Shown piece by piece: positions 9,410-18,653 of a DNA stretch of 64,000 bases (within the stretch, counting starts at the first letter, position 1; the number at the start of each line of letters is the position of its first letter). The notes under the pieces were generated by a model. That model had not been told where the DNA came from. It did not search any database and saw only the letters and a list, made by a program, of their open reading frames with translations. The position numbers were made by a program, and so were the translations under genes. This DNA comes from Cellulosimicrobium cellulans (GTDB lineage: Bacteria; Actinomycetota; Actinomycetes; Actinomycetales; Cellulomonadaceae), in assembly GCF_016921195.1 (NCBI RefSeq), contig NZ_JAFGYF010000010.1, positions 60,017 through 124,016 on the forward strand. Direction: 5' to 3'.

Positions 9410-11077
9410 ATGCAGATCCCGCACCTCTCGCCCCGCGCTCGGCGCCTCGGCGCGGCACTGACGGGCGGCGCGCTCGTCGCGTGCACGCTCGCCGCGGCCC
9501 CGGCCGTCGCGACCCCGTCCCCCGCGTCCAGCCCTCCGTCCACCCTCGCCGCGGCCGTCACGTGCGGCGCGGACGAAGGGCTCCCCGACTCCAAGATCTC
9601 GATCCAGCTCTACACGCACGTCGGTGAGCTCGGCGGCTCGGGGACGCCGTCGGCCGAGACGATCGACCGGGTCCTCGGCGAGGTGGCGAACGCCGGGTTC
9701 ACGAACGTCGAACCGTACAACCAGCCCTACTCGATGCCCGTCGACGAGTACCAGGCGATCCTCGACGAGCACGGCCTCGCGGTGTCGTCGAGCCACGGCA
9801 GCACGGACTGGGCGACGTGGCCCCAGACGGTCGCCTACGCCGTCGCGCTGGGCCAGGACTACATCGGGACCGGCGGGATGGCCGGTGGCTACGGCACCTA
9901 CGCCGAGGCGGTCGCGACCGCCCAGCACGCGAACCGGCTCGGCCAGTACGCGCACGAGAACGGTGCGAACAAGATCGTGCTGCACAACCACCAGAGCGAG
10001 TTCACCACGCGGTACCCCCACCCGGTGACGGGCGAGATGGTCAGCGCGTGGGAGGTCATCGAGGAGAACACCGACCCGCGCTACGTCACGTTCGAGCTCG
10101 ACGTCGGCTGGGCCGCCGACGCGGGCATCGACGTGCCGTCGTGGATCGAGGAGCACGGCGACCGCATCGAGCTGCTCCACATCAAGGACGCCGTGAACGT
10201 CGACGCGCCGGGCGACATGCGGCAGGTCGCGCTCGGTCGGGGCGAGCTGGACCTCCCGGCGATCATCGCCGCGGCCGAGCCGTACGTGCAGTACTTCACC
10301 TACGAGTGGGACTGGGCGCCGTCGTTCGAGACCTCCGCGGAGTCCTACCGGTACCTCCGCTGCTTCGAGTCCGAGGGCGGCGGCGAGGAGGACGAGGACT
10401 CGCTCGCCCTGGGCCGCCCGGTGACGGCCTCCAGCATCGACGAGCCCGGTCACGAGCCCGAGCTGGCGGTCGACGGCAACGCCGGCACCCGCTGGAGCAG
10501 CGCGTGGAGCGACCCGGAGTGGCTCGCCGTGGACCTCGGCGCGAGCTACGACCTGAACCGCGTCGTCGTCGACTGGGAGACGGCGTACGGGTCGGGGTAC
10601 CAGATCCAGACCTCGCCCGACGGCGAGACCTGGACCACGGTCCACACCGTCGCGGACGGCGACGGCGGGTTCGACGACCTGGAGATCTCCGGGACGGGGC
10701 GGCACGTGCGGCTCTACCTCACCGAGCGCGCGACGCAGTGGGGCTTCTCGCTCTACGAGCTCGAGGTCTACGGCACGCCGGTCGGGCAGCTCGACCTCGA
10801 CGTCGAGGTGCAGGCACGCTGCCTGGCCGGCCAGGCGTACCTCGCCGTCCGTGCGGCCAACGGTGAGGACTCGCCGGTCGACGTGACCCTCACGACGCCG
10901 TACGGCACGCGCGAGTTCACGGACGTCGCACCGGGCTCGAACGCGTACCAGTCGTTCGCGGTGCGTGCGACCTCGGTCGCGAGCGGCTCGGTGACCGTCA
11001 CCGGTGCCGCGACGGTCGACGGCGAGGAGGTCACCTCGACCGTCGACGCCGAGCACGACGCGCTCGCCTGCTCCTGA
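9410..11077 (+). CDS. Secreted sugar isomerase/epimerase-like TIM-barrel protein with discoidin domain
   Basis: This is a 555-residue exported protein. Residues 1 to about 40 form a signal peptide with twin arginines (SPRARRLGAAL) and a hydrophobic core ending near ATPSPA. Residues about 60-320 resemble the xylose-isomerase-like TIM barrel of sugar phosphate isomerases/epimerases (EPYNQPY, VLHNHQSEF, FELDVGWAADAG, LLHIKD). Residues about 330-453 form an F5/8 type C (discoidin) carbohydrate-binding domain, followed by a C-terminal beta domain to the end. I chose ATG 9410 over the in-frame ATG at 9368 because GGAG precedes it and the operator would otherwise lie in the coding region. The fusion suggests processing of a sugar at a polysaccharide surface; the substrate is unknown. 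Confidence 0.8.
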   Translation: MQIPHLSPRARRLGAALTGGALVACTLAAAPAVATPSPASSPPSTLAAAVTCGADEGLPDSKISIQLYTHVGELGGSGTPSAETIDRVLGEVANAGFTNVEPYNQPYSMPVDEYQAILDEHGLAVSSSHGSTDWATWPQTVAYAVALGQDYIGTGGMAGGYGTYAEAVATAQHANRLGQYAHENGANKIVLHNHQSEFTTRYPHPVTGEMVSAWEVIEENTDPRYVTFELDVGWAADAGIDVPSWIEEHGDRIELLHIKDAVNVDAPGDMRQVALGRGELDLPAIIAAAEPYVQYFTYEWDWAPSFETSAESYRYLRCFESEGGGEEDEDSLALGRPVTASSIDEPGHEPELAVDGNAGTRWSSAWSDPEWLAVDLGASYDLNRVVVDWETAYGSGYQIQTSPDGETWTTVHTVADGDGGFDDLEISGTGRHVRLYLTERATQWGFSLYELEVYGTPVGQLDLDVEVQARCLAGQAYLAVRAANGEDSPVDVTLTTPYGTREFTDVAPGSNAYQSFAVRATSVASGSVTVTGAATVDGEEVTSTVDAEHDALACS

Positions 11078-11093
11078 TCTCCTCCTGGGCCTC

Positions 11094-11133
11094 GGCGGGG
11101 CGGGTCCGGCCTCCGGGTCGGACCCGCCCCGCC
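11094..11133 (+). terminator. Terminator after the secreted isomerase-like gene
   Basis: A 15-bp perfect stem pairs 11094-11108 with 11119-11133 around a 10-base loop. It begins 16 bases after the stop codon and ends 22 bases before the next ATG. Confidence 0.75.
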
Positions 11134-11155
11134 CGTCCGTCCGCGACCATGGACA

Positions 11156-12415
11156 ATGGACCCCGTGACGGTGCACAACCTGCAGATCACCGCGTCGGCC
11201 CCCGACCCGGCTCTCCTCGACCTGCCCTGGGACATCCCGCTCGAGGAGTGGCCGGCCGAGACCCTCGCGGCGCTGCCGCGCGGTATCTCCCGGCACATCG
11301 TGCGGTTCGTCCGTCTCTCCGGACGGGTCATCGCGATCAAGGAGATCGGCGAGACGGTCGCGTACCGCGAGTACGAGCTGCTGCGCCAGCTCCGCCGGCT
11401 CGAGGTGCCGAGCGTCGTCCCGGTGGGCGTCATCACCGGGCGCCAGGACGCGAACGGCGAGCGCCTCGAGGCCGTGCTCATCACGGAGCACCTGCAGTTC
11501 TCGCTCCCCTACCGCGCGCTGTTCAGCCAGTCGCTGCGCCCGGACACCGCGACGCGCCTCATCGACGCGCTCGCCGTGCTGCTCGTGCGCCTGCACCTCG
11601 TCGGGTTCTACTGGGGCGACGTGTCGCTGTCGAACACGCTGTTCCGGCGCGACGCCGAGACCTTCGCGGCGTTCCTCGTGGACGCGGAGACGGGCGACCT
11701 GCACCGCGAGCTCTCCCCCGGCCAGCGCTCGTACGACGTCGACCTCGCGCGGACCAACATCATCGGCGAGCTCATGGACCTCTCGGCGGGCGAGCTGCTC
11801 GACGAGGACGTGGACGAGGTCGCGATCGGCGACGCGCTCGTGGCGCGCTACGAGGAGCTGTGGGCGGCGCTCACCACGTCGGAGTCGTTCGACGCGAACG
11901 AGCGGTGGCGCGTCGCGGCGCGCATCGAGCACCTCAACAACCTCGGGTTCGACGTCGACGAGCTCGCGATCACGACCGACATCGACGGCACGACGGTGCA
12001 GATCCAGCCGAAGGTCGTCGACGCGGGGCACCACTCGCGCCGCCTGCTGCGCCTCACCGGACTCGACGTGCAGGAGAACCAGGCGCGCCGTCTGCTCAAC
12101 GACCTCGACTCCTTCCGGGCCGCGGCGGAGCGGCAGAACGACGACGAGGAGTTCGTCGCGCACGACTGGCTCAGCGGCGTGTTCGAGCCCACCATCCAGG
12201 CCGTGCCCCGCAACCTGCGCCGCAAGCTCGAGCCGGCGCAGCTCTTCCACGAGATCCTCGACCACCGCTGGTTCATCTCCGAGCGCGCAGGTCGTGACGT
12301 CCCGATGGCGGAGGCGACCCAGTCGTACGTCGAGAACGTGCTGCGGCACCGGCCGGACGAGAAGGCGATCCTCGGCCTGGCACCGGGTGAGAAGGACCCC
12401 GAGTACTACGGCTGA
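11156..12415 (+). CDS. DUF4032 domain-containing, kinase-like protein
   Basis: This 419-residue protein is of a kind conserved in actinobacteria. The N-terminal half looks like a lipopolysaccharide-kinase (WaaP/Kdo-kinase) type fold: an Ile-Lys (AIKEIGE) that could be the ATP lysine near residue 63, YREYELLRQLRRL as the C-helix region, and HLVGFYWGDVSLSNTLFRR resembling a catalytic loop with an Asp-x-x-x-x-Asn arrangement. The C-terminal half, after about residue 260, matches the DUF4032 region (PKVVDAGHHSRRLLRLTG). No signal peptide or membrane segment is seen. Function is unknown. A GTG at 11165 is an alternative start. Terminators lie on both sides, so it is monocistronic. Confidence 0.75.
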   Translation: MDPVTVHNLQITASAPDPALLDLPWDIPLEEWPAETLAALPRGISRHIVRFVRLSGRVIAIKEIGETVAYREYELLRQLRRLEVPSVVPVGVITGRQDANGERLEAVLITEHLQFSLPYRALFSQSLRPDTATRLIDALAVLLVRLHLVGFYWGDVSLSNTLFRRDAETFAAFLVDAETGDLHRELSPGQRSYDVDLARTNIIGELMDLSAGELLDEDVDEVAIGDALVARYEELWAALTTSESFDANERWRVAARIEHLNNLGFDVDELAITTDIDGTTVQIQPKVVDAGHHSRRLLRLTGLDVQENQARRLLNDLDSFRAAAERQNDDEEFVAHDWLSGVFEPTIQAVPRNLRRKLEPAQLFHEILDHRWFISERAGRDVPMAEATQSYVENVLRHRPDEKAILGLAPGEKDPEYYG

Positions 12416-12440
12416 GACCGTCAGACGCACGAGAGCCGCC

Positions 12441-12473
12441 AGCGCCCCACCGGTCCATGACCGGTGGGGCGCT
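12441..12473. terminator. Bidirectional terminator between the DUF4032 gene and rlmB
   Basis: A 14-bp perfect stem pairs 12441-12454 with 12460-12473 around a 5-base loop. It lies between two convergent genes, 25 bases after the plus-strand stop and 19 bases after the minus-strand stop, so it can serve both. Confidence 0.75.
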
Positions 12474-12492
12474 GACAGGTGGTGAGGAGCGC

Positions 12493-13506
12493 TCAGGCCT
12501 CGCGGCGCAGGCGCGCGACCTCGTAGAGCGAGATGCCCGTCGCGACGGCGGCGTTGAGCGACTCGGTGTCCGACCCGATGGGGATGGACGCGACGACGTC
12601 GCACGCCTCGCGCACGAGGCGCGAGAGACCCTTGCCCTCGGACCCGGCGACGACGACGAGCGGCTCGGTCGCGAGCTGCAGGTCGCCGATCGCGGTCTCG
12701 CCACCGGCGTCGAGCCCGACGACGAAGCAGCCCGCCTTCTTGAGCTCGCCGAGGGCGCGGACCAGGTTGGTCGCGCGCGCGACGGGCACCCGGGCGGCGG
12801 CACCCGCCGAGACCTTCCACGCGGACGCCGTGACGCCCGCGGCGCGGCGCTCGGGGACGAGCACGCCGTGCGCCCCGAACGCGCCCGCCGAGCGCAGCAC
12901 GGCGCCGAGGTTGCGGGGGTCGGTCACGCCGTCGAGCGCGACCACGAGCGGCGCGCGGCCGGACGCCTCGGCCGCGTCGAGCAGGTCGTCGACGTCGGCG
13001 TACTCGTACGGCGGCACCTTGATCGCGACGCCCTGGTGCACGGCGCCGTCGGTGAGGCGGTCGAGCTCCGGCTTGCCGACCTCGAGGAGGTCGTAGCCAC
13101 GGCCCGCGACGATGTCGACGATCTCGCGCGTGCGGTCGTCCGCGTCGAGGCGCGACGCGAGGTAGACGACCTCGACGGGGATGCGTGCCCGCAGCGCCTC
13201 GAGCACGGAGTTGCGCCCCGCGACGACCTCCTGCACCGAGCCGCGACCCTTCGGGCCGCCGCCGCGCGACGCGCCACTCCGGGCAGCGCCACCGCGGGCC
13301 GTTCCCCCGCGACCGGTCGCCGCGGCCGCCCGCTTCTCCTCCGCGACCTTGCGCTTGTGCGCCGCGTGGTAGACGCGGTCCTCGGCCTTGGGGGTCGGCC
13401 CGCGGCCCTCGAGGCCCTTGCGCCGCTGCCCGCCGGAGCCGACGGTCGCGCCCTTCTTGCTGCCGGGCTTGCGGGTCGCGCCGCGTCGTCGTGAGTTGCC
13501 AGCCAT
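12493..13506 (-). CDS. rlmB: 23S rRNA (guanosine-2'-O-)-methyltransferase RlmB (TrmH family)
   Basis: This is a 337-residue SpoU/TrmH-family enzyme that 2'-O-methylates a guanosine of 23S rRNA using S-adenosylmethionine. Residues 1 to about 90 are a basic Arg/Lys/Gly-rich extension likely to bind RNA. Next comes a substrate-binding domain (VAGRNSVLEALRA). The C-terminal SPOUT trefoil-knot domain has the motifs DGVTDPRNLGAVLRSA, AGSEGKGLSRLV and IGSDTESLNAAVA. Start is the ATG at 13506. The order rlmB-cysS-ispF-ispD-carD is conserved in actinobacteria and supports the assignment. It is separated from cysS by a repeat island. Confidence 0.92.
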   Translation of the reverse strand: MAGNSRRRGATRKPGSKKGATVGSGGQRRKGLEGRGPTPKAEDRVYHAAHKRKVAEEKRAAAATGRGGTARGGAARSGASRGGGPKGRGSVQEVVAGRNSVLEALRARIPVEVVYLASRLDADDRTREIVDIVAGRGYDLLEVGKPELDRLTDGAVHQGVAIKVPPYEYADVDDLLDAAEASGRAPLVVALDGVTDPRNLGAVLRSAGAFGAHGVLVPERRAAGVTASAWKVSAGAAARVPVARATNLVRALGELKKAGCFVVGLDAGGETAIGDLQLATEPLVVVAGSEGKGLSRLVREACDVVASIPIGSDTESLNAAVATGISLYEVARLRREA

Positions 13507-13526
13507 GGTGTACCGATCGTGTCGTC

Positions 13527-13550
13527 GTTCAGGTCAGTTCAGGTCAGGTC
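13527..13550. repeat. Short 10-bp direct repeat upstream of rlmB
   Basis: GTTCAGGTCA occurs twice back to back (13527-13536 and 13537-13546), followed by a partial third GGTCA. It lies 20-45 bases upstream of the rlmB start codon and may overlap the promoter. No known operator is recognised. Confidence 0.4.
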
Positions 13551-13615
13551 ACGTCGGGCTCGGCGCCCGGCGTGCGTGTCTCGCTCCTGGTCCAGTGTCC
13601 CCCAGACCTCTCGCC

Positions 13616-13692
13616 GAGGGAGAACCGTGACCAGGACCAGGGGTCTACCTCGCGCTACCAGGGTTCTACGTCGCGAGGCCCGGGTTCTCCCC
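13616..13692. repeat. 21-bp repeat island 2 (one forward, three reverse units)
   Basis: A forward unit (GAGGGAGAACCGTGACC from 13616) meets reverse units at about 13642, 13662 and 13683 (GGTCTACCTCGCGCTACC and variants). The two orientations converge on a short centre, giving an imperfect hairpin. The island sits between the rlmB start and the cysS stop, both minus strand, and its last unit ends about 25 bases from the cysS stop codon. The 167-bp core is absent here. Confidence 0.7.
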
Positions 13693-13715
13693 GGCGGGCG
13701 TCGGTCGGGTGAGCG

Positions 13716-15146
13716 TCAGGCGAGGGTCCAGCGCGCGCCGTCGGCCGAGTCCTCGACCGCGACCCCCGCCGCGGCCAGGCGGTCGCGGATCGCGTCGGCG
13801 GTCGCGAAGTCGCGGGCCGCGCGCGCCTCGGCGCGGGCCGCGAGCTCCGCGCCGACGACGGCGTCGAGCACCGCCGCGTAGCGCGAGTCCCCGCGGTCGG
13901 CCCACTGCGCGTCGCCCGGGTCGAGCCCGAGGACGTCGAGCATGGCCCGCACCGCGACGAGGTGGTGGCGCGCGACGGCGTCGGCGGCCGTGGTGCGGTC
14001 CGCGAGCGCCGCGTTGCCCGCGCGCAGGTGCTCGTGCACGACGGCGAGCGCCGCCGGGACGTTGAGGTCGTCGTCCATCGCCGCGGTGAACGCCGTCGGC
14101 AGCTCGGCCTCGGTCACGTCGCCGACGTCGCCCACGCGCTCGGTCGCGCGCTCGACGAACCCGGCGAGCCGCTCCCACGTGGCCTCGGCCTCGGTGACGG
14201 TCGCGGGCGTCCACTCGAGCATCGAGCGGTACTGCACGGACCCGAGCGCGTAGCGCAGCACGGCCGGGCTCGTCGTCGCGAGGACCTCGCGCACGAGCAG
14301 CCCGTTGCCGAGCGACTTGCTCATCTTGGCGCCGCCCTGCGTGACCCACGCGCTGTGCAGCCAGTGCTGCGCGAACCCGTAGCCCGCGGCGCGCGACTGC
14401 GCCTGCTCGTTCTCGTGGTGCGGGAAGCGCAGGTCGAGCCCGCCGCCGTGGATGTCGAACGTGTCACCGAGGTACCGGCGCGCCATCGCGGAGCACTCGA
14501 GGTGCCAGCCGGGACGGCCTCGACCGAACGGGGTGGGCCACGACGCGGTCTCCGGCTCGCCCTCCTTCGGGGTTTTCCACAGCGCGAAGTCGCGCGGGTC
14601 GCGCTTGGCCGCGGCCTCCTCCGCGTCCGCGGGGACGTCGTCGGGCACGGGGTTGAGGTCCTCGAGGCGCTGGTTGGTCAGCGAGCCGTACTCGGGCCAC
14701 GACCGCACGTCGAACCACACGTCGCCGGGGCCGGTCGTGTACGCGTGCCCGCGTTCCACGAGGCGCTCCATGAGCTCCACCATGTCCGGCACGTGCCCGG
14801 TCGCGCGCGGCTCGTACGTGGGCGGCAGGACGCCGAGCGCGTCGTACGCGGCGGTGAACGCGCGCTCGTACGTCGCGGCCCAGGCCCACCACGGCTCGCC
14901 GGCGTCGGCCGACTTGGCGAGGATCTTGTCGTCGATGTCGGTGACGTTGCGGATGAGCGTCACGCGCGACCCGCCGCGCCGCAGCCACCGCACGAGCACG
15001 TCGAACGCGACGGCGGAGCGCATGTGTCCGATGTGGGGAGCTGCCTGGACGGTCGCACCACACAGGTAGATGCCGACCTCGCCCGGGGTCAGGGGCACGA
15101 AGTCGCGCACGTCCCGCGTGGCGGTGTCGAACAGGCGAAGAGTCAC
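13716..15146 (-). CDS. cysS: Cysteine-tRNA ligase
   Basis: This 476-residue class I aminoacyl-tRNA synthetase charges tRNA-Cys. The zinc/active-site region has YLCGATV with a Zn-ligand Cys, the HIGH signature is PHIGHMRSA, and WHLECSAMA carries the second zinc cysteine. [14 protein letters not shown] holds the His/Glu ligands, and the KMSKS loop is KMSKSLGN. The C-terminal DALR-type anticodon domain follows. Start is a GTG at 15146. In many actinobacteria ispF lies directly upstream of cysS; here four unrelated genes separate them. Confidence 0.95.
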   Translation of the reverse strand: MTLRLFDTATRDVRDFVPLTPGEVGIYLCGATVQAAPHIGHMRSAVAFDVLVRWLRRGGSRVTLIRNVTDIDDKILAKSADAGEPWWAWAATYERAFTAAYDALGVLPPTYEPRATGHVPDMVELMERLVERGHAYTTGPGDVWFDVRSWPEYGSLTNQRLEDLNPVPDDVPADAEEAAAKRDPRDFALWKTPKEGEPETASWPTPFGRGRPGWHLECSAMARRYLGDTFDIHGGGLDLRFPHHENEQAQSRAAGYGFAQHWLHSAWVTQGGAKMSKSLGNGLLVREVLATTSPAVLRYALGSVQYRSMLEWTPATVTEAEATWERLAGFVERATERVGDVGDVTEAELPTAFTAAMDDDLNVPAALAVVHEHLRAGNAALADRTTAADAVARHHLVAVRAMLDVLGLDPGDAQWADRGDSRYAAVLDAVVGAELAARAEARAARDFATADAIRDRLAAAGVAVEDSADGARWTLA

Positions 15147-15237
15147 GTCCGCAAGGGTACCGGGGAGCCGCCGCGACGACCGTCAGCGCGGCGCGCCCGC
15201 CCCGGGTCCGGTCCCGCCGACGGCCGGTCGGGCCGCG

Positions 15238-16506
15238 TCAGCCGAAGCTCTTGCCCTCGCCGCGGTACGTCGGGACCACGTCGACGACCTCGTCGCCCCG
15301 CACGAGGTGCACGCGGTCGAACCGCTCCATCGCCTCGCCCGCCTTGCCGTGGCGGAACCACACGCGGTCGCCCACGGCGAGGTCGGGAACGCCCACGGCA
15401 CCGCGAGACCGGTGCAGCGGCGTCTGGACCTCTCCCGCCCCCTCGCGGCCCGTGAGCGACCACCCGGGCGTCGCGACGCGGGGCAGGCGGCTGCGCGACG
15501 CGGGACCGGACGCGACGTACCCGCCACCGAACGCCGTCGCCCACCCAGGGGCGGGCACGCGCACCACGTCGAGCCCGAAGAAGGCGGACGGCCGCGGCCG
15601 GAAGGACCGGTACTCGTCGAAGAGCCCCGGGACGTACAGCCCCGACCCGGCCGTGACCTCCGTGACGACGCCGTCCGCCGACGACGTCTCGAGCGACCCC
15701 GTGCCGCCCGAGTTCACGAGCTCGAGGTCGTGCCCGACGACGTCGCGCACCGCCGCGACGACCTCGCCGCGACGCTCGCCCAGCTCGAGCACCGAGAGCC
15801 GCTTGACCGCGCGGACGGCGAGGCTCGAGTCGGGCATCCCGGCGACCTGCGCCTCGTAGAACATGAGCCCCCGCAGCGCGAGACCGGGCGTCGAGACCAC
15901 GCGCGCGGCGAGCGACGCGACGTCCGGGGGGTCGTGCAGGGGCGAGCGCCGCGTGCCGAGGTGGACCGTGACGAGGCCGAGGCCGACGCGCAGGGACGCG
16001 TCGACGTCGAGGCACACGCGTACGGGCGGCTCGTCACCCGTGCCCGCCTCCGCGAGCGCCTGCCGGACGAGCTCGAGGTGCGCGGCGTCGTCGACCATGA
16101 GCGTGACCTCGCGCCGCCCGGGCTCGTGCCGCGCGAGCGCGGCGAGAGCCCCGCGGTCCACCGACGGGTAGCCCACGAGCACGTCGCGGGCGCCCGCGTC
16201 GACGAGCCACAGCGCCTCGCGCACCGAGTACGCCATGACGCCCTGGAACCCGCGCTCCCCGGCGCGCGCCACGAGCGAGCGGACGCGGACCGACTTCGAG
16301 GCGACGCGCACCGGCACCCCGCCCGCGCGTGCCAGGAGCTCGTCGGCGTTGGCGTCGAACCGGTCCAGGTCGACGACGGCGAGCGGGCCGTCGAGGTGCG
16401 CGGTCGCGCGTGTGAGCCGGGCGAGCAGCGACGGCGTCGCGCCGCGCTCGTCCGCGGCCCGGTCGGCCGTCCCCACGTTCGTCCCGGGTGCCGCGTCGCT
16501 CGTCAT
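15238..16506 (-). CDS. PLP-dependent amino-acid deaminase/D-threonine aldolase-like protein (alanine racemase fold)
   Basis: This 422-residue protein is of the DSD1/D-threonine aldolase family. An N-terminal alanine-racemase-type TIM barrel carries the PLP lysine in VASKSVR (Lys71). NSGGTGS and EVTAGSGLY give the phosphate-binding and barrel-end motifs. A C-terminal beta domain contains a possible metal site (VWFRHGKAGE). Family members cleave or deaminate D-3-hydroxy amino acids such as D-threonine or D-serine. Start is the ATG at 16506. It is divergent from the FAD oxidase gene, with only 44 bases between starts, so the two promoters must overlap. It is one of the accessory genes inserted between cysS and ispF. 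Confidence 0.8.
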   Translation of the reverse strand: MTSDAAPGTNVGTADRAADERGATPSLLARLTRATAHLDGPLAVVDLDRFDANADELLARAGGVPVRVASKSVRVRSLVARAGERGFQGVMAYSVREALWLVDAGARDVLVGYPSVDRGALAALARHEPGRREVTLMVDDAAHLELVRQALAEAGTGDEPPVRVCLDVDASLRVGLGLVTVHLGTRRSPLHDPPDVASLAARVVSTPGLALRGLMFYEAQVAGMPDSSLAVRAVKRLSVLELGERRGEVVAAVRDVVGHDLELVNSGGTGSLETSSADGVVTEVTAGSGLYVPGLFDEYRSFRPRPSAFFGLDVVRVPAPGWATAFGGGYVASGPASRSRLPRVATPGWSLTGREGAGEVQTPLHRSRGAVGVPDLAVGDRVWFRHGKAGEAMERFDRVHLVRGDEVVDVVPTYRGEGKSFG

Positions 16507-16550
16507 GGGGAGAACGTACGCCACCCGGGGAGCGTGAGACAGTACGACCT

Positions 16551-17969
16551 GTGAGCAGCGACGACGCCCTCTCCTGGACCAACTGGGCCCGCACGGCCTC
16601 CGCCACCCCGCGCCGTCGGGCCTCCCCGCGCGACGAGGCGGAGCTGAGCGAGCTCGTGGCACGCGCCGCCGCCGACGGGATGCCGGTGCGCGCCGTCGGC
16701 GCGGGGCACTCCTTCACCCCTGCGGCCGTCACGGACGGGCTGCTCCTCGACCTGGACCGCATCGGCCTCGTCGAGCGCATCACCCGCGGCACGGGCGCGT
16801 CGAGCGAGGCCGACGCCGACGCGATCCTCGTGACGGTCGGGGCGGGCATCCGCCTGCACCGGCTCAACGAGGCCCTCGCCGCCGCGGGCCTCGCGATGCG
16901 CAACCTCGGCGACATCGACCGGCAGTCGGTCGCGGGCGCGATCTCGACCGGCACGCACGGGACCGGCGCCCGCCTCGGCGGGCTCGCCACCCAGGTGCGC
17001 GGCGTCCGCGTCGTCGGGGCGGACGGCGAGGTGCGCGAGGCGTCGGCGACGCAGGACCGCGACCTGTTCGAGGTGAGCCGCCTGGGGCTCGGTGTCACGG
17101 GCGTCCTGTCCGCCGTCACGCTCGAGGTGGTGCCGGCGTTCCTGCTCCGCGCGCGGGAGGAGCCGTGGCCGCTGGACCGCGTGCTGGCAGGCCTCGGCAC
17201 GCCGGACGACGCCGACGGCCTCGTCGGGGGCAATGACCACTTCGAGTTCTACTGGTTCCCCCACACGCGCCGCGCCCTGACCAAGCGCAACAACCGGCTC
17301 GCGCCCGACGAGGAGGCGGCCGAGCTCGATCGGCTGCGGACCACCGGGCCGGGGCCGGTCGCGCGGGCGCGCACGTGGGTCGACGAGGAGCTGTTGTCCA
17401 ACGGCGCGTTCGAGCTCGTCAACCGGCTCGCCACGGCGGTCCCGCGCGTCACCCCCCGGCTCAACGCCGTCTCGGCGCGCGCGCTCGCGCCGCGGACCTA
17501 CGTCGCGCCGTCGCACCAGGTCTTCGTCACGTCGCGCCGGGTCCGGTTCCGCGAGATGGAGTACGCCGTGCCGCGCGAGCACCTCGCGGACGTGCTCGCG
17601 AGCATCGACGCCTGGCTGAACCGGTCCGGCGAGCACGTGCCCTTCCCGGTCGAGGTCCGGTTCGCGGCGCCCGACGACGTCTGGCTGTCCACGGCCCACG
17701 GTCGCGAGACCGCGTACGTCGCGGTGCACCAGTACGCGCGCCTGCCGCACGACCGGTACTTCGACGCCGTCGAGCGGATCGTCGCCGAGGTCGACGGCCG
17801 TCCGCACTGGGGCAAGCTCCACGGTCTCGACGCCGACCGGCTCCGGGCGCTCTACCCCCGGTTCGACGACGCGGTGGCGGTCCGCGACGCGGCGGACCCG
17901 GACGGGGTGTTCGCGAACGCCTACACGGACCGGGTGCTCGGACGCGCGCCGGCGGCGACCGCGGGCTGA
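16551..17969 (+). CDS. FAD-linked sugar-lactone oxidase (D-arabinono-1,4-lactone oxidase family)
   Basis: This 472-residue protein belongs to the vanillyl-alcohol-oxidase flavoprotein superfamily. The N-terminal FAD-binding domain contains the GAGHSFTP motif, where the His is a usual position for covalent FAD linkage, and GAISTGTHGTG. The C-terminal half matches the D-arabinono-lactone oxidase domain, with the characteristic HWGKLH near the end. Such enzymes oxidise aldonolactones or alditols with oxygen. No signal peptide is seen. The GTG at 16551 is preferred to a start at 16488 that would overlap the divergent gene. Substrate cannot be named from sequence. Confidence 0.85.
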   Translation: MSSDDALSWTNWARTASATPRRRASPRDEAELSELVARAAADGMPVRAVGAGHSFTPAAVTDGLLLDLDRIGLVERITRGTGASSEADADAILVTVGAGIRLHRLNEALAAAGLAMRNLGDIDRQSVAGAISTGTHGTGARLGGLATQVRGVRVVGADGEVREASATQDRDLFEVSRLGLGVTGVLSAVTLEVVPAFLLRAREEPWPLDRVLAGLGTPDDADGLVGGNDHFEFYWFPHTRRALTKRNNRLAPDEEAAELDRLRTTGPGPVARARTWVDEELLSNGAFELVNRLATAVPRVTPRLNAVSARALAPRTYVAPSHQVFVTSRRVRFREMEYAVPREHLADVLASIDAWLNRSGEHVPFPVEVRFAAPDDVWLSTAHGRETAYVAVHQYARLPHDRYFDAVERIVAEVDGRPHWGKLHGLDADRLRALYPRFDDAVAVRDAADPDGVFANAYTDRVLGRAPAATAG

Positions 17970-18000
17970 GGGCCCCGGGCCCGGCGCGACGGCCCGTCGG

Positions 18001-18639
18001 TCAGGGCACGGGCTCCGGGCCGTGCTCGCGCACGGGCGAGCCGTCGGGCCGGACCATGACCGACAGGACGTACTCGGCGAGCGCGTGGAAGCTGCGGACC
18101 GCCGTCTCGTCGTCCTGCTCGACGAGCCACGCGATCTCGATGCCGTCGATGTACCCGGCGACGATGCGCGAGAGGAAGCCCATGTCCATCGAGTAGGTGA
18201 CGTTGCCGCGCTCGGCCACGTTCTCGAGGAAGCCGCGGGTCATCGCCCACGTCTGCTCCAGGTGCGTGTGCGCGACGGACCGCAGCGCGCGGCTGCGCAC
18301 GCCCGCCGTCGCGAACTCGAAGGTGAGCAGACGCATGTGCCGGCGCGGGGTCAGCCCGCTCCAGAGCCCGTCGGCCGCCGCGTGCGCGAGCTGGACGACG
18401 TCGCCGTCGACGTCGAGGGCGGCGCGCACCGGCTCGGACGCGACGAGGGCGAGGCTGTTGCCCATCGCCTGGAGGAGCTCGTCCTTGTCCTCGAAGCAGT
18501 AGTGCACGACGCCGAGCGACACGCCGGCCTCGGCCGCGACGCCACGGATCGTGACGGCCTCGACGCCCTCGCGGACGGCGATGGTCATCGCCGCGTCGAC
18601 GAGCTGGGCCCGGCGTTCTTCGACGGACATTCGGTTCAT
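18001..18639 (-). CDS. TetR/AcrR-family transcriptional regulator
   Basis: This 212-residue repressor has an N-terminal helix-turn-helix of the TetR type: RAQLVDAAMTIAVREG, then TIRGVAAEAGVSLGVVHYCF. The ligand-binding C-terminal domain resembles the BetI-like group (EQTWAMTRGFLENVAERG). Start is ATG 18639 (MNRMSVEER); a second ATG at 18630 is in frame. The upstream region is locally AT-richer than its surroundings and contains a 6-bp inverted repeat that could be its own operator. It faces a divergent lipoprotein gene, the most likely additional target. Confidence 0.85.
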   Translation of the reverse strand: MNRMSVEERRAQLVDAAMTIAVREGVEAVTIRGVAAEAGVSLGVVHYCFEDKDELLQAMGNSLALVASEPVRAALDVDGDVVQLAHAAADGLWSGLTPRRHMRLLTFEFATAGVRSRALRSVAHTHLEQTWAMTRGFLENVAERGNVTYSMDMGFLSRIVAGYIDGIEIAWLVEQDDETAVRSFHALAEYVLSVMVRPDGSPVREHGPEPVP

Positions 18640-18653
18640 GTGCGATTCATCCC

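Noticed and set aside
7823..12820. A 1665-codon open frame on the minus strand across the ABC ATPase, isomerase-like and DUF4032 genes
   Set aside because: It is the antisense shadow of three well-supported plus-strand genes. High-GC codon bias keeps that frame open, and the translation is Arg/Asp/Val-rich without any domain.
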